Shown here: positions 1 to 9,497 of the stretch, piece after piece
Layout of the letters: every line of letters starts with the position of its first letter
Position numbering within the stretch: position 1 is the first letter of the stretch
DNA from: Rhizobium vallis
GTDB lineage: Bacteria > Pseudomonadota > Alphaproteobacteria > Rhizobiales > Rhizobiaceae
Assembly: GCF_003985155.1 (NCBI RefSeq)
Contig: NZ_ML133688.1
Location: forward strand, 434,001-498,000
Direction: 5' to 3'
Length of the DNA stretch: 64,000 nucleotides
Notes under the pieces: generated by a model
The model's input: only the letters and a program-made list of their open reading frames with translations
The model's database searches: none
Told to the model about the DNA's origin: nothing
Position numbers and translations under genes: made by a program

Positions 1-29
1 CGAATCTGAAAGATCGCGACGCGCTTTAA
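1..29 (+). CDS. Possible 3' end of an upstream gene
   Basis: One frame is open from the window edge and reads NLKDRDAL before a TAA at 27-29. Eight codons cannot identify a gene, and the other frames are not excluded. The following 59 bases to the start of the iminopeptidase gene would be a short intergenic gap. Treat as a hint only. Confidence 0.25.
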
Positions 30-88
30 CCGTCTTCCATTCGTCACTCCTGTATCGGATAAGGTTCGCCTCAGTCCCAGGCGCGCCA

Positions 89-1063
89 ATGTCACCTCTT
101 TATCCTGAAATCGAACCATACGATCACGGCCTGCTCGATACGGGCGACGGCAACCTGATCTATTGGGAGGCCTGCGGCAACCCGGCGGGCCGACCGGCGC
201 TGGTGCTGCATGGTGGGCCGGGCTCCGGCTGTTCGGCCACGGCGCGGCGCTATTTCGATCCCGACGCCTACCGGATCATTCTGTTCGATCAGCGCAATTG
301 CGGTCGCAGCCTGCCGAGCGCTGCCGATCCCGGAACCGATCTTTCTCTCAACACCACCTGGCATCTCGTTGCGGATATCGAACGGCTGCGGACCCATCTG
401 GGGATCGACACCTGGCTCCTTCTCGGCAATTCCTGGGGCTCGACGCTGGCGCTCGCCTATGCCGAAACCCATCCGAGCCACGTCGCCGCGATCGTCATAT
501 CAGGCGTGACCACCACGCGCCGCTCGGAGATCGACTGGCTCTATCGCGGCATGGCGCCCTTCTTTCCCGAGGAGTGGCACCGTTTCCGTCAGGCGATTCC
601 CCCAGGCGTGCAGGGGCAGGACGAGGATATGGTCGTCGCCTACCATCGTCTTCTCAACGATCCCTGCCCTGCAACACGCCTCAAGGCGGCGCGCGACTGG
701 CATGACTGGGAAGCGGCCTCGATCCTGCTCGCCGATCCCGAAGGCCTGCCGCGCCGCTGGGCCGATCCGGCCTATCTGCTGACGCGCGCCCGCATCATCA
801 CCCACTATTTCGTGAACGGTGCCTGGCTGGAAGAAGGCGTGCTGCTGAAGAATGCAAAGCGGCTCAGCGGCATTCCCGGTATCCTATTGCAGGGAAGGTT
901 CGATATAGAGGCGCCGCTTGTCACCGCCTGGGAACTGGCCCGCGCCTGGCCGCAAAGCGAGCTCAGGATCATCGCGCGCGCCGCCCATTCCACCTCTAAT
1001 CCCGATATGAGCGCGGCGATCGTTGCCGCCATCGACCGATTTCGCGACTCTCCTCAAAAATAA
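89..1063 (+). CDS. pip: Proline iminopeptidase (alpha/beta hydrolase, S33)
   Basis: A 324-residue cytoplasmic enzyme predicted to release N-terminal proline from peptides. The oxyanion-hole motif HGGPGSG lies at residues 41-47, the FDQRNCGRS segment follows near 66-74, and the nucleophile elbow GNSWGS places the catalytic Ser at 115. The order HGGPG, DQRGxGxS-like, GxSWG is characteristic of S33 iminopeptidases, and the length fits the family (310-330). The C-terminal GRFDIEAP and AAHS segments supply the likely Asp and His. Monocistronic, with a 376-base gap after it. Substrate preference is inferred from family. Confidence 0.9.
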   Translation: MSPLYPEIEPYDHGLLDTGDGNLIYWEACGNPAGRPALVLHGGPGSGCSATARRYFDPDAYRIILFDQRNCGRSLPSAADPGTDLSLNTTWHLVADIERLRTHLGIDTWLLLGNSWGSTLALAYAETHPSHVAAIVISGVTTTRRSEIDWLYRGMAPFFPEEWHRFRQAIPPGVQGQDEDMVVAYHRLLNDPCPATRLKAARDWHDWEAASILLADPEGLPRRWADPAYLLTRARIITHYFVNGAWLEEGVLLKNAKRLSGIPGILLQGRFDIEAPLVTAWELARAWPQSELRIIARAAHSTSNPDMSAAIVAAIDRFRDSPQK

Positions 1064-1439
1064 TTTCTCCGCCGTAACCACGGATGTGAGCCATATTCTG
1101 GTTCTGAGCCGGCCGAATCGGCCGATTTCGGTTGAGTCGTTCGCCGGCCACGCGACGCCGCCCGCTTCTCGTGGCGCACCGGATGTTACCCGGCTCAACG
1201 AAAATCCTTAACGTCAGGGACGGCAAACCAAGCCTTTCGAGGGCGAAAGCCTTGTCGCGTCGATTTCAATTTTAATCGATTTCGCGACAAATCTTCGTCG
1301 AATTTTATGCGCATTCGAGTTTGTTTTGAGTCAATATTTATCGGCATTTGAATCAACTAAGCCTTTAATTCTATTGCGTAATTTTGCGTGAGATAAAAAC
1401 GTATGTGCCATTGTCGCTTCAACTTACGGGGAGACGGCA
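1064..1439. promoter_or_regulatory. Intergenic region with a dyad upstream of the BTLCP gene
   Basis: This 376-base gap contains no convincing gene. It becomes AT-rich after about 1260. A nested dyad lies at 1255-1287: TCGCG and TCGATT on the left mirror AATCGA and CGCGA on the right around an AT-rich centre. It sits about 150 bases before the proteinase start and could be an operator. A weaker stem (ctttcg/cgaaag) lies just upstream near 1234-1250. No promoter can be assigned with confidence. Confidence 0.4.
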
Positions 1440-2045
1440 ATGACAACTGCGAATATCCTGAAAGGCGGCCTTTGGGCTGGCGCCATCATCATGGCAATGG
1501 CGGGTTCGGGACAGGCGATGCCCGCCAGCATGGCACTGGCAGGCAATGCCAGCCCGCCGATCGGACACTACGAATTCTGCAAGGCGAATCCGAAAGAATG
1601 CGCCTATGCCGGCGGCGATGCCGGACCGGCCATCCTCACCGAGGATCGTTGGAAAGAAATCCTCAAGGTCAACTACACCGTCAATTCGACGATTCAGCCG
1701 GAGACGGATGAACAGATCTACGGTGTCGAAGAGCACTGGGCCTATCCCACAACGGTCGGCGATTGTGAGGACTATGCCCTCCTGAAGCGCAAGATGCTGA
1801 TCGACGACGGCTTCTCGCCGTCCGACACACTGATCACGGTCGTGCTGCAGCCGAACGGCGAAGGCCATGCCGTGCTGACGGTCCGCACCGATCACGGCGA
1901 CTTCATCCTCGACAACATGCGCAACAAGGTGCTGCTGTGGTCGGATACCGAATACACCTATCTGAAGCGCCAGTCCGCCGACGATCCGGCTCGCTGGTCG
2001 AAGCTTCAGGACGGCCGCACTGTCGCGGTTGGTAGCGTCAAGTAA
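1440..2045 (+). CDS. BTLCP family transglutaminase-like cysteine proteinase
   Basis: A 201-residue exported protein of the bacterial transglutaminase-like cysteine proteinase family (Pfam BTLCP, DUF920). Residues 1-27 resemble a signal peptide (LKGGLWAGAIIMAMAGSGQA). The presumed catalytic triad is Cys109 in VGDCEDYALLK, His143 in GEGHAVL and Asp158 in FILDN, spaced as in the family. A Shine-Dalgarno GGGGAGA sits 6 bases before the ATG. A strong hairpin terminator follows the stop. Related proteins are linked to c-di-GMP-controlled adhesion (LapG) and type I secretion in other bacteria, but no LapD/LapA partner is adjacent, so the substrate is unknown. Confidence 0.88.
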   Translation: MTTANILKGGLWAGAIIMAMAGSGQAMPASMALAGNASPPIGHYEFCKANPKECAYAGGDAGPAILTEDRWKEILKVNYTVNSTIQPETDEQIYGVEEHWAYPTTVGDCEDYALLKRKMLIDDGFSPSDTLITVVLQPNGEGHAVLTVRTDHGDFILDNMRNKVLLWSDTEYTYLKRQSADDPARWSKLQDGRTVAVGSVK

Positions 2046-2120
2046 GAACGCCCGCCGGCTCTGCCGGCGGCAGGCCTCGGCCCGGTCAGTCCCCGCATAC
2101 CCGTCCCGACCGGTGCCCAA

Positions 2121-2150
2121 GAGCCGTTCCCGCTGTCCCGGGAACGGCTC
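2121..2150 (+). terminator. Hairpin terminator after the BTLCP gene
   Basis: A perfect 12-bp stem, GAGCCGTTCCCG (2121-2132) and CGGGAACGGCTC (2139-2150), closes on a 6-nt loop, 76 bases after the stop. The tail is only weakly T-rich. Confidence 0.65.
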
Positions 2151-2158
2151 GCCCATTT

Positions 2159-2433
2159 CTAGAGCCTTTCCGGGTTAGATTGCAGCATTCTGTTGGCTCA
2201 AACGGAATCGGATGGTCGACCGGCCGGCGCGCGTCGTAGCCCAGTTCTACGGCCAAGCCGGCCGGTCGATCAGGCGGCCCGTTTCAGCCAACCCGAAGGG
2301 CCGGGCATCTTTCCGGCAGGATCAAAGGCGATCAGCTCGGACGTACCTTGGGGTATGCCCTGCGCCAATCGCCTTTGCCCTGACGAAAACCTGCTCCGGC
2401 AGAATGCTGCAAGCTAACCCGGAAAATCTCTAG
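2159..2433. repeat. 275-bp nested palindromic intergenic element (RIME/MITE-like)
   Basis: The element is bounded by 34-bp imperfect terminal inverted repeats (2159-2192 and 2400-2433; 31 of 34 positions match), both starting at CTAGAG. Inside are two further palindromic blocks. The first pairs 2193-2205 with 2279-2291 and 2218-2228 with 2257-2267 (11 bp perfect, GACCGGCCGGC). The second pairs 2313-2320 with 2390-2399 and 2323-2332 with 2368-2377 (CAAAGGCGAT/ATCGCCTTTG). Rhizobia are known for intergenic mosaic elements (RIMEs) with double palindromes; assignment to that class is by architecture only. No protein is encoded: open frames through it are shadows. Confidence 0.7.
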
Positions 2434-2581
2434 CCTATGGTGACGCTGTCCCGGGACCGCACACCGTCCCCAATTATTAGCGAATTGTTAACCTTGTTGG
2501 TCCGATGATGACGATCAGATTCATCATCGGCATCAGCGGCTCATGTTCATCTTGCGGCGGACCGAAACGCGAAGAACCGCC

Positions 2582-3328
2582 ATGAGCCACGCCGCGCACA
2601 GCGCACCAGACGAGCAGCCGCTCCTTTCCATGGGTTTCCTGCTCCGCACGATGACTGTGATTTCAGTCCTCGCCGTTCTGACCGTCGCGATCAGCATCGG
2701 CGGGCGCTGGTTCGGCCGGCATATCTCTCTTGCCGGCAATACCGACAGCACTGATGAAATCAGCCTGACCATTGGTCGCGATACGGTGAAATTTCCCGAA
2801 AATGCGATTCGCTTCCCGAGCCAGAGGCATGAAGGTGCGGCCGAGCGCGTCGATCTCTACCTCGCATGGCCTGATATGCAGGGTTACGGCAAGGCAAACC
2901 ACCTGCGATTCGACGATATTGCTCAGTCCTCCGGCCTGATCTTCCTGCAGATCACCCAGGGTACGATGTCGCGCGACATGTCCGGGCGGCTGGAGCCGAT
3001 CTATTCGCATCTGCTCGAAGGAGCGCCCGAGCCGTTTCGTGACGGCCTGACGCTGCATCGTCTTCGCGCCGACGCGGGCTACGGTGACGAGGTGCTGTTG
3101 ACGGCGCCAGTCAAGGGCGGGCCGGACTACGTCGTGCGCTGCATATTGCCTTCAGCCCCGGACAAGGCGGCGAGCGGAGATTGTCAGCGCGATATCAAGG
3201 TCGGTAGGGACCTCAGCGTTCTCTACCGCTTCTCCAGCAGCCATCTCGACGACTGGGAACATATTGATGCCGCTATCCGCACCTTTGTGGAAGCGCGGCT
3301 TGTGAACCATTCCCAGACAAGTTCCTAA
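2582..3328 (+). CDS. Hypothetical single-pass membrane-anchored protein
   Basis: About 248 residues, no family recognised. A hydrophobic helix (TMTVISVLAVLTVAISIGG) near residues 23-41 follows a short polar N-terminus, giving an N-in/C-out anchor with a roughly 200-residue extracytoplasmic domain. The ATG at 2582 has a weak GAAGAA ahead of it; an in-frame ATG at 2543 would add 13 residues but has no Shine-Dalgarno. Two Cys near the C-terminus (RCILP, SGDCQRD) might form a disulphide. It precedes the carboxypeptidase gene by 135 bases, so a cell-envelope role is possible but unproven. Confidence 0.75.
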   Translation: MSHAAHSAPDEQPLLSMGFLLRTMTVISVLAVLTVAISIGGRWFGRHISLAGNTDSTDEISLTIGRDTVKFPENAIRFPSQRHEGAAERVDLYLAWPDMQGYGKANHLRFDDIAQSSGLIFLQITQGTMSRDMSGRLEPIYSHLLEGAPEPFRDGLTLHRLRADAGYGDEVLLTAPVKGGPDYVVRCILPSAPDKAASGDCQRDIKVGRDLSVLYRFSSSHLDDWEHIDAAIRTFVEARLVNHSQTSS

Positions 3329-3463
3329 AATGCATCCCGGCAGGCGAAATAAACGATTCATCATAAACGGATTGGTAACGCCCAACCGTTAGTTTCAAAC
3401 GACGGACTGTGCGGCGGGAGGTGTGCGGATCCGGCCGACAATCTGAAGTGCCAAATATCTGAA

Positions 3464-5005
3464 ATGCAAGCGAAGAGTGGAATAGTGTCAAGGTCAGTCT
3501 CCTCCGTATCATCGTCCCGATCCGGTAGCTTTTTCGTAAGGCTGTTGGCGGCCCTTTCTGTGGCTGTCACGATCGTCCTGGTCGATTCGATAAGTGCCGA
3601 AGCGGAAGCGGCAAATCCGAAATATGCGGGCATCGTCGTCGACGCCAAGACCGGCAACGTTCTCTACAGCGAGAATGCCGATCGGCTGCAATATCCAGCC
3701 TCGCTGACCAAGATGATGACTATCTACATGACCTTCGAGGCGCTGGAGCAGGGGCGCATTCGTCTCGATACGCCAGTTCCCTTCTCCGCTCACGCTGCAG
3801 CCCAGGCGCCGACCAAGCTCGGTGTGCGCGCCGGTGGCACGATCACCGTCGAACAGGGCATCCTCGGTCTCGTCACCCTTTCGGCCAATGATGCTGCAAC
3901 CGCCCTCGGCGAAATGCTCGGCGGCGGCAGCGAGGATCGCTTCGCTCAGTTGATGACTGCCAAGGCGCATGCGCTCGGCATGACACGCACCACCTATCGC
4001 AATGCCAATGGCCTGCCGAATACGGCGCAGATGACGACGGCGCGCGACCAGGCGCGCCTCGGTATCGCGCTTCGCCAGCATTTCCCGCAATATTACGGTT
4101 ATTTCTCCACCCGCGCCTTCAAGTTCGGCACCCGCACGATCCGCAGCCATAACCGACTGGTCGGGTCGGTACGCGGCGTCGACGGCATCAAGACCGGTTA
4201 CACCAGGGCAGCCGGCTTCAATCTGGTGAGCTCGGTACAGGTGGACGGCAAGTCGATCGTCGGCGTCGTGCTCGGCGGCGCCTCGACACCTGCCCGCGAT
4301 ACCCAGATGCGCAATCTGATTGCCACCTACCTGCCGAAGGCTTCGAGCCGCGGCGGTTCCTCGGCGCTGATCGCCCAGGCAGCCCCTGCCCCTGCGTCTG
4401 CGATCATTGAGACGCCCGCTCCCGTCGAGCCTCCGAAGGCTCCGCAGCAGGTCGCAAAAACGATCACACCAGCACAGCCGCCGGTTTCGGCCGCCGTCGC
4501 CGATCTAAGCCTGCCGCAGAAGGGGCCGCAGCCGGATGCGCGCTATCAGGTCGCCGAAACCGAGGTGGCCTACGCCGAAACCGCTGCGCCGAAGACCGAC
4601 AATCCGCTGGTGGCCCAGGCAATGCCGGCGCCGACCAAAGTCAAGACCAAGACCTTCAAGCCGCAGGCCGCTGCCGCCGCCCCATCCGAAGACAACGATG
4701 CCGCCGTCGATAACGTCACCACCGCGTCTACCAGCCCGACCACGGCCAAAGACGGGCCGGCTGGCTGGGTCGTGCAGGTCGGCGTTTCACCGAGCCGGCA
4801 GATGGCCATGGATCTGCTGGATAGCGCCAAGAACAAGGGCGGCAAGGCACTGGCCTCGGCAAAGCCTTTCGCGGTCGCCTATGGCGACGGCGGTGGCCAG
4901 GTTTATCGCGCCCGCTTCGGTGGCTTCGACGACCAGCGCGACGCCATCAACGCCTGCAAGGCCTTGAAGAAGGCCGGCGTCAAGTGCTGGGCAGCCGCCC
5001 AATGA
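3464..5005 (+). CDS. D-alanyl-D-alanine carboxypeptidase with C-terminal SPOR domain
   Basis: A 513-residue low-molecular-weight penicillin-binding protein (S11/PBP5-like) that trims the terminal D-Ala of peptidoglycan stem peptides in the periplasm. A signal anchor lies near residues 23-48. The three active-site motifs are visible: S80-L-T-K83, S140-A-N and K243-T-G. A Pro/Ala-rich linker (about 295-430) joins a C-terminal SPOR domain (GWVVQVGVSPS to the end), which in this family binds denuded septal glycan. This suggests recruitment to the division site. The start is uncertain: no clear Shine-Dalgarno precedes 3464, and an in-frame GTG at 3485 is possible. A GC-rich terminator follows. Confidence 0.92.
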   Translation: MQAKSGIVSRSVSSVSSSRSGSFFVRLLAALSVAVTIVLVDSISAEAEAANPKYAGIVVDAKTGNVLYSENADRLQYPASLTKMMTIYMTFEALEQGRIRLDTPVPFSAHAAAQAPTKLGVRAGGTITVEQGILGLVTLSANDAATALGEMLGGGSEDRFAQLMTAKAHALGMTRTTYRNANGLPNTAQMTTARDQARLGIALRQHFPQYYGYFSTRAFKFGTRTIRSHNRLVGSVRGVDGIKTGYTRAAGFNLVSSVQVDGKSIVGVVLGGASTPARDTQMRNLIATYLPKASSRGGSSALIAQAAPAPASAIIETPAPVEPPKAPQQVAKTITPAQPPVSAAVADLSLPQKGPQPDARYQVAETEVAYAETAAPKTDNPLVAQAMPAPTKVKTKTFKPQAAAAAPSEDNDAAVDNVTTASTSPTTAKDGPAGWVVQVGVSPSRQMAMDLLDSAKNKGGKALASAKPFAVAYGDGGGQVYRARFGGFDDQRDAINACKALKKAGVKCWAAAQ

Positions 5006-5048
5006 CCTATTCGATGCTGCCCACGCAAGTGCCGGCGGCATCGGTGAA

Positions 5049-5077
5049 GGCCGGAATCGGTGTTTGCGTTTCCGGCC
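5049..5077 (+). terminator. Rho-independent terminator after the carboxypeptidase gene
   Basis: Stem GGCCGGAA (5049-5056) pairs with TTCCGGCC (5070-5077), followed by ACCATTTTT. It lies 44 bases after the stop codon. Confidence 0.75.
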
Positions 5078-5118
5078 ACCATTTTTGAACTCGATCAGTA
5101 TTGCTTACGGGGAAAACA

Positions 5119-5394
5119 ATGGCGATCAATGAGAATGTTCCGGGAACGCCTTCAGAGCGCCGCGCCGCCGGCAAGATGCGTTCCTCCCTGCATCCGCTGC
5201 ACGAGGCCGCTCTCCGCCTCGCCGAACTCGGCCTGCAGCGGCCAAAGGCGAAGTCCGCGAAGACCCGGGATCTCATCAATCTTCTGCTTTGCCATGGCGC
5301 CCGCGCCTGGCGCTATTCCCAACCTGAGGCGCGCATCCACCTGCATGTGACCTCGCCGGACGGCAGTGCGCCGGTGCAACTGCGCCTGCGTTAA
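5119..5394 (+). CDS. Small conserved-looking hypothetical protein
   Basis: 91 residues, basic and soluble, no family recognised. The ATG at 5119 is preceded by ACGGGGAAAACA, giving a good Shine-Dalgarno (GGGGA), so I prefer it over the upstream ATG at 5101. The N-terminal half is predicted helical (LHEAALRLAELGLQ), followed by KTRDLINLLLCHGARAW and a strand-rich end (RIHLHVTSPDG, VQLRLR). Terminators on both sides make it a single-gene unit. Codon use matches its neighbours, which supports a real gene. Confidence 0.65.
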   Translation: MAINENVPGTPSERRAAGKMRSSLHPLHEAALRLAELGLQRPKAKSAKTRDLINLLLCHGARAWRYSQPEARIHLHVTSPDGSAPVQLRLR

Positions 5395-5402
5395 ACTGCA
5401 GA

Positions 5403-5418
5403 GCGTCCGACAGGACGC
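5403..5418 (+). terminator. Short hairpin after the 91-aa gene
   Basis: A perfect GCGTCC/GGACGC stem with a GACA loop begins 8 bases after the stop codon. The T tract is weak. Confidence 0.5.
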
Positions 5419-5440
5419 ACTATCGCTTTCAATCTACTGA

Positions 5441-5472
5441 GGCCCCGAAGATCGATTCCGGTTTTCGGGGTC
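5441..5472 (-). terminator. Hairpin downstream of the DUF1489 gene
   Basis: GGCCCCGAA (5441-5449) pairs with TTCGGGGTC (5464-5472), with one G-T pair. It lies just past the minus-strand stop at 5478, in the convergent gap, and may stop transcription from both sides. Confidence 0.55.
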
Positions 5473-5477
5473 TTGCG

Positions 5478-5915
5478 TTAGAGCAGTCCGAGTTCCGTAA
5501 GTTCGCGGCGAAGATCGGCCGGCATTTCGGTAATGCCGGCACCGAGGCTCATCAGGTCGCGCGGCACGTCGTCCTGTGTGTAATAGCGCCAGCCCTGGAA
5601 GGGGCGCTTCGGCTGTACGGCCGTCTCGATGACCTCGGGACCGAGCACCAGATGGCAGCGAGAAATCCCCTCGCCGTCCGTAAAGGTCTTGATGTCGAGC
5701 AGCTTCTGACGCGCCTGCACCTGGCCCTTGATCACCCAATAGAGCGAGCCGCCGTCAAGCAACTCCTCGACGCGCTTCGGCACCATGCGTGTCGTGTGAA
5801 CCGAATGCGGCTCAAGGCCGGTGGCTATGGCGCGCAGCGACCGCTCCGCCACCCATTCGCGCAGATCGTCTATCGAGTCGGCGCCGACACAGAGTTTGAT
5901 GAGATGCAATGCCAT
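5478..5915 (-). CDS. DUF1489 family protein
   Basis: 145 residues, matching the alphaproteobacterial DUF1489 family by length and by segments such as LHLIKLCVGADSIDDL, HTTRMVPKR and GSLYWVIKG, then CHLVLGPEV and PFQGWRYY. No enzymatic motif is visible and the family function is unknown. It is transcribed in the same direction as sdaA but separated from it by about 200 bases of repetitive sequence, so it probably has its own promoter. Confidence 0.85.
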   Translation of the reverse strand: MALHLIKLCVGADSIDDLREWVAERSLRAIATGLEPHSVHTTRMVPKRVEELLDGGSLYWVIKGQVQARQKLLDIKTFTDGEGISRCHLVLGPEVIETAVQPKRPFQGWRYYTQDDVPRDLMSLGAGITEMPADLRRELTELGLL

Positions 5916-5953
5916 GCTGCCGTTGAAATCCTTTTGGCAGCGAGCGTCAAGCG

Positions 5954-6050
5954 TCTAAAGCAGTTCCAGGAAAAGTGTGAAGCGGTTTTCCCTGGCAAAG
6001 CGCGCAGCGTTTTTGCCAAGCAAGCGCAAAGCGCTTTTGCCGGGAATTGC
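5954..6050. repeat. Rhizobial intergenic repeat with two tandem imperfect hairpin units
   Basis: Between the DUF1489 and sdaA genes, two similar units, 5994-6017 (GGCAAA to TTTGCC ends) and 6020-6042 (GCAAGCGC to GCGCTTTTGC), follow a segment of the type AGCAGTTCCAGGAAAAGTG. From memory, such segments recur between genes in Rhizobium. Further stems (GAGCGG/CCGCTC) lie at about 6063-6098. It contains no credible gene; the open frame crossing it is an artefact. Confidence 0.5.
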
Positions 6051-6119
6051 AACAAGAACTTAGAGCGGTTCTGCGCTCGCGTGAAGCGCTAAGCCGCTCC
6101 TACGCACGCGTCCACAAAC

Positions 6120-7523
<1,404 letters not shown>

Positions 7524-7717
7524 GGATGCGCCTTTTGAATACGAGAATGCAAGCTTAAGCGAGGCCCGCTCCAGACCTGCGCGATTGACCGACATAGCAT
7601 GGAGCCGATGCGACATTCACGCAGCAGACTAAAACCAAGTGACCCGCCTTACCAGTCATTGCAGCATTTCAATGCATATGTAGAGTGGCGCGCGTTCATG
7701 CGGAGACTGAATCACTG

Positions 7718-8482
7718 ATGACGACGGCGGACTACATCGCTCTGGCCTTCTTTGCCTGTATGTGGGTGGGCTATTCCTGGCTGCTGCAGGGCCGCACTTT
7801 CTTCGGGCGCACCAGCCTGACGCATGCGATGATTGAGCGGCGGCGGGAATGGATCTACAATTCGCTGCGTCGCGACCTGAAGATGATCGATACGCAGATC
7901 ATGGCCGGCCTGCAGAACGGCACCGCCTTCTTCGCCTCGACCTCGATCTTCGCGATCGGCAGCTGCTTTGCCCTGCTTGGCGCGACGGAAAAGGTCGATG
8001 CCGTTTTCGCCGACCTTCCCTTCGTCCTCCACGGTGGCCACGCCGCCTTCGAACTCAAGGTTGGAGGGCTCGCCGCGCTTTTCGGCTATGCCTTCTTCAA
8101 GTTCGGCTGGTCCTACCGGCTGTTCAACTACTGCACCATCCTTTTCGGCTCGATCCCGATGCTGCGCGAGGCCGAGAGCGATGTCATCGCCGCCGAGCGG
8201 GCCGCCGAACGGGTCATCCGCATGAACGTCATCGCTGCCAGCAACTTCAACGAAGGCCTCAGGGCAATCTTCCTGTCGATCGGTTATCTCGGCTGGCTCA
8301 TCAACCCTTATGTCTTCATGGTGACGACCTCCATCGTCATCTTCGTGCTCGCACGCCGGCAGTTCTTCTCGGAAGCGCGTCTGGCGATCATGGATGTCGG
8401 TTCGCCATCAAATCTCCACCTTTCTGCTATTCGCCGCGATATGCCGTCGCGCGACGGAAATGATTTGCCCGAGGGCTTCTGA
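7718..8482 (+). CDS. DUF599 family integral membrane protein
   Basis: About 254 residues with several hydrophobic helices (YIALAFFACMWVGYSWLL at the N-terminus, a segment near FFASTSIFAIGSCFALLG, then GGLAALFGYAFFKFGWSYR and IFLSIGYLGWLINPYVFM). The pattern and the motif RREWIYNSLRRDLKMIDTQI fit DUF599, whose function is unknown. An in-frame GTG at 7685 could add 11 residues; the ATG at 7718 is preferred because it begins right at the first membrane helix. Its TGA overlaps the ATG of the next gene, so the two are translationally coupled. Confidence 0.82.
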   Translation: MTTADYIALAFFACMWVGYSWLLQGRTFFGRTSLTHAMIERRREWIYNSLRRDLKMIDTQIMAGLQNGTAFFASTSIFAIGSCFALLGATEKVDAVFADLPFVLHGGHAAFELKVGGLAALFGYAFFKFGWSYRLFNYCTILFGSIPMLREAESDVIAAERAAERVIRMNVIAASNFNEGLRAIFLSIGYLGWLINPYVFMVTTSIVIFVLARRQFFSEARLAIMDVGSPSNLHLSAIRRDMPSRDGNDLPEGF

Positions 8483-9471
8483 TGACATTGCCGGCAATTG
8501 AAGCCGATGCGGCGGCGAGACCGCCACGCATCGGTCTGTTGGATACCGCGCGCGGGGTCGCGCTGATCGCCATGGCCACCTACCATTTCAGCTGGGACAT
8601 GGAGTTCATGGGCTATCTTGCGCCGGGCACGGCCGAGACCGGATGGCTGAAAATCTATGCCCGGGCGATCGCCACGACGTTTCTCTTCATCGTCGGCATC
8701 AGCCTGGCGCTTTCCAGCACACCCGAAGTGCGCTGGCCCTCCTTCTGGAAGCGGTTCGGCATGATTGCCGCCGCAGCCGCGCTCATCTCGATCGCCACGC
8801 GCATCGCAATGCCGAATGAGTGGATCTATTTCGGCATCCTGCATTGCATCGCGGTGCTCACGCTCATCGGCGTCGTTTTCGTAAGGCTGCCGCTGGCTTT
8901 CACGCTGATCGCCACCGTCGGTCTTCTTGCCGCCTGGCTCATCGATAATTTCGGAACCCCGGGACTGCTTCGATCGTCTTTCTTCGATCCCAGATATCTT
9001 GCCTGGATCGGCCTTGCCGAGATGCCGGAACGCTCCAACGACTACGTCCCGCTCTTTCCATGGGCAGCGCCGTTTTTCGCAGGACTGAGCTTTGCCTCGA
9101 TCGCGCTGAGAACCCGGCTTGCGCACCGGCTTGCGGCTCTGGGCACCGGCTCCTGGTGGACGGCAAGGCTTGGCCGTCACAGCCTTGCCTTCTACCTCGT
9201 TCACCAGCCGGTTTTGATCGCCATCGCCTACGGGCTTTCCCTTGCGGTCCCGCCGCCGAAGCCAGATCCGGTCGAAACTTACCTAAAGCAATGCAACGCC
9301 GCTTGCGTGATGCAGCAAGGCGAAGCGCTCTGCCGCAGCTTCTGCCAGTGCACGCTGCAGAAATTGCAGACGCAAAGCCTGCTGACGCCATTGCAGGCGG
9401 GGACGATCGACATCGAAAACGATGAGCGAGTCCAGACGATCGCTGCCGAATGCAGCGCCGAGGCGCAATAA
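8482..9471 (+). CDS. DUF1624 / heparan-alpha-glucosaminide N-acetyltransferase-like membrane protein
   Basis: 329 residues, polytopic. The N-terminal GLLDTARGVALIAMATYHFSWD segment, with the conserved R and H of the DUF1624/HGSNAT catalytic domain, is followed by about eight membrane helices and a short C-terminal tail. The tail carries a Cys cluster (KQCNAACVMQQGEALCRSFC), probably outside the membrane or at its surface. Members transfer acyl groups across or within membranes; the bacterial substrate is unknown. The start overlaps the DUF599 stop (TGATG). The Cys-rich tail is an addition to the core domain. Confidence 0.85.
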   Translation: MTLPAIEADAAARPPRIGLLDTARGVALIAMATYHFSWDMEFMGYLAPGTAETGWLKIYARAIATTFLFIVGISLALSSTPEVRWPSFWKRFGMIAAAAALISIATRIAMPNEWIYFGILHCIAVLTLIGVVFVRLPLAFTLIATVGLLAAWLIDNFGTPGLLRSSFFDPRYLAWIGLAEMPERSNDYVPLFPWAAPFFAGLSFASIALRTRLAHRLAALGTGSWWTARLGRHSLAFYLVHQPVLIAIAYGLSLAVPPPKPDPVETYLKQCNAACVMQQGEALCRSFCQCTLQKLQTQSLLTPLQAGTIDIENDERVQTIAAECSAEAQ

Positions 9472-9497
9472 AAGCCGGCGCCGCTTGGCGGAAGTTT

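Noticed and set aside
5652..6092. 146-codon plus-strand frame
   Set aside because: Runs antisense to the DUF1489 gene and on into the repeat region; no gene features.
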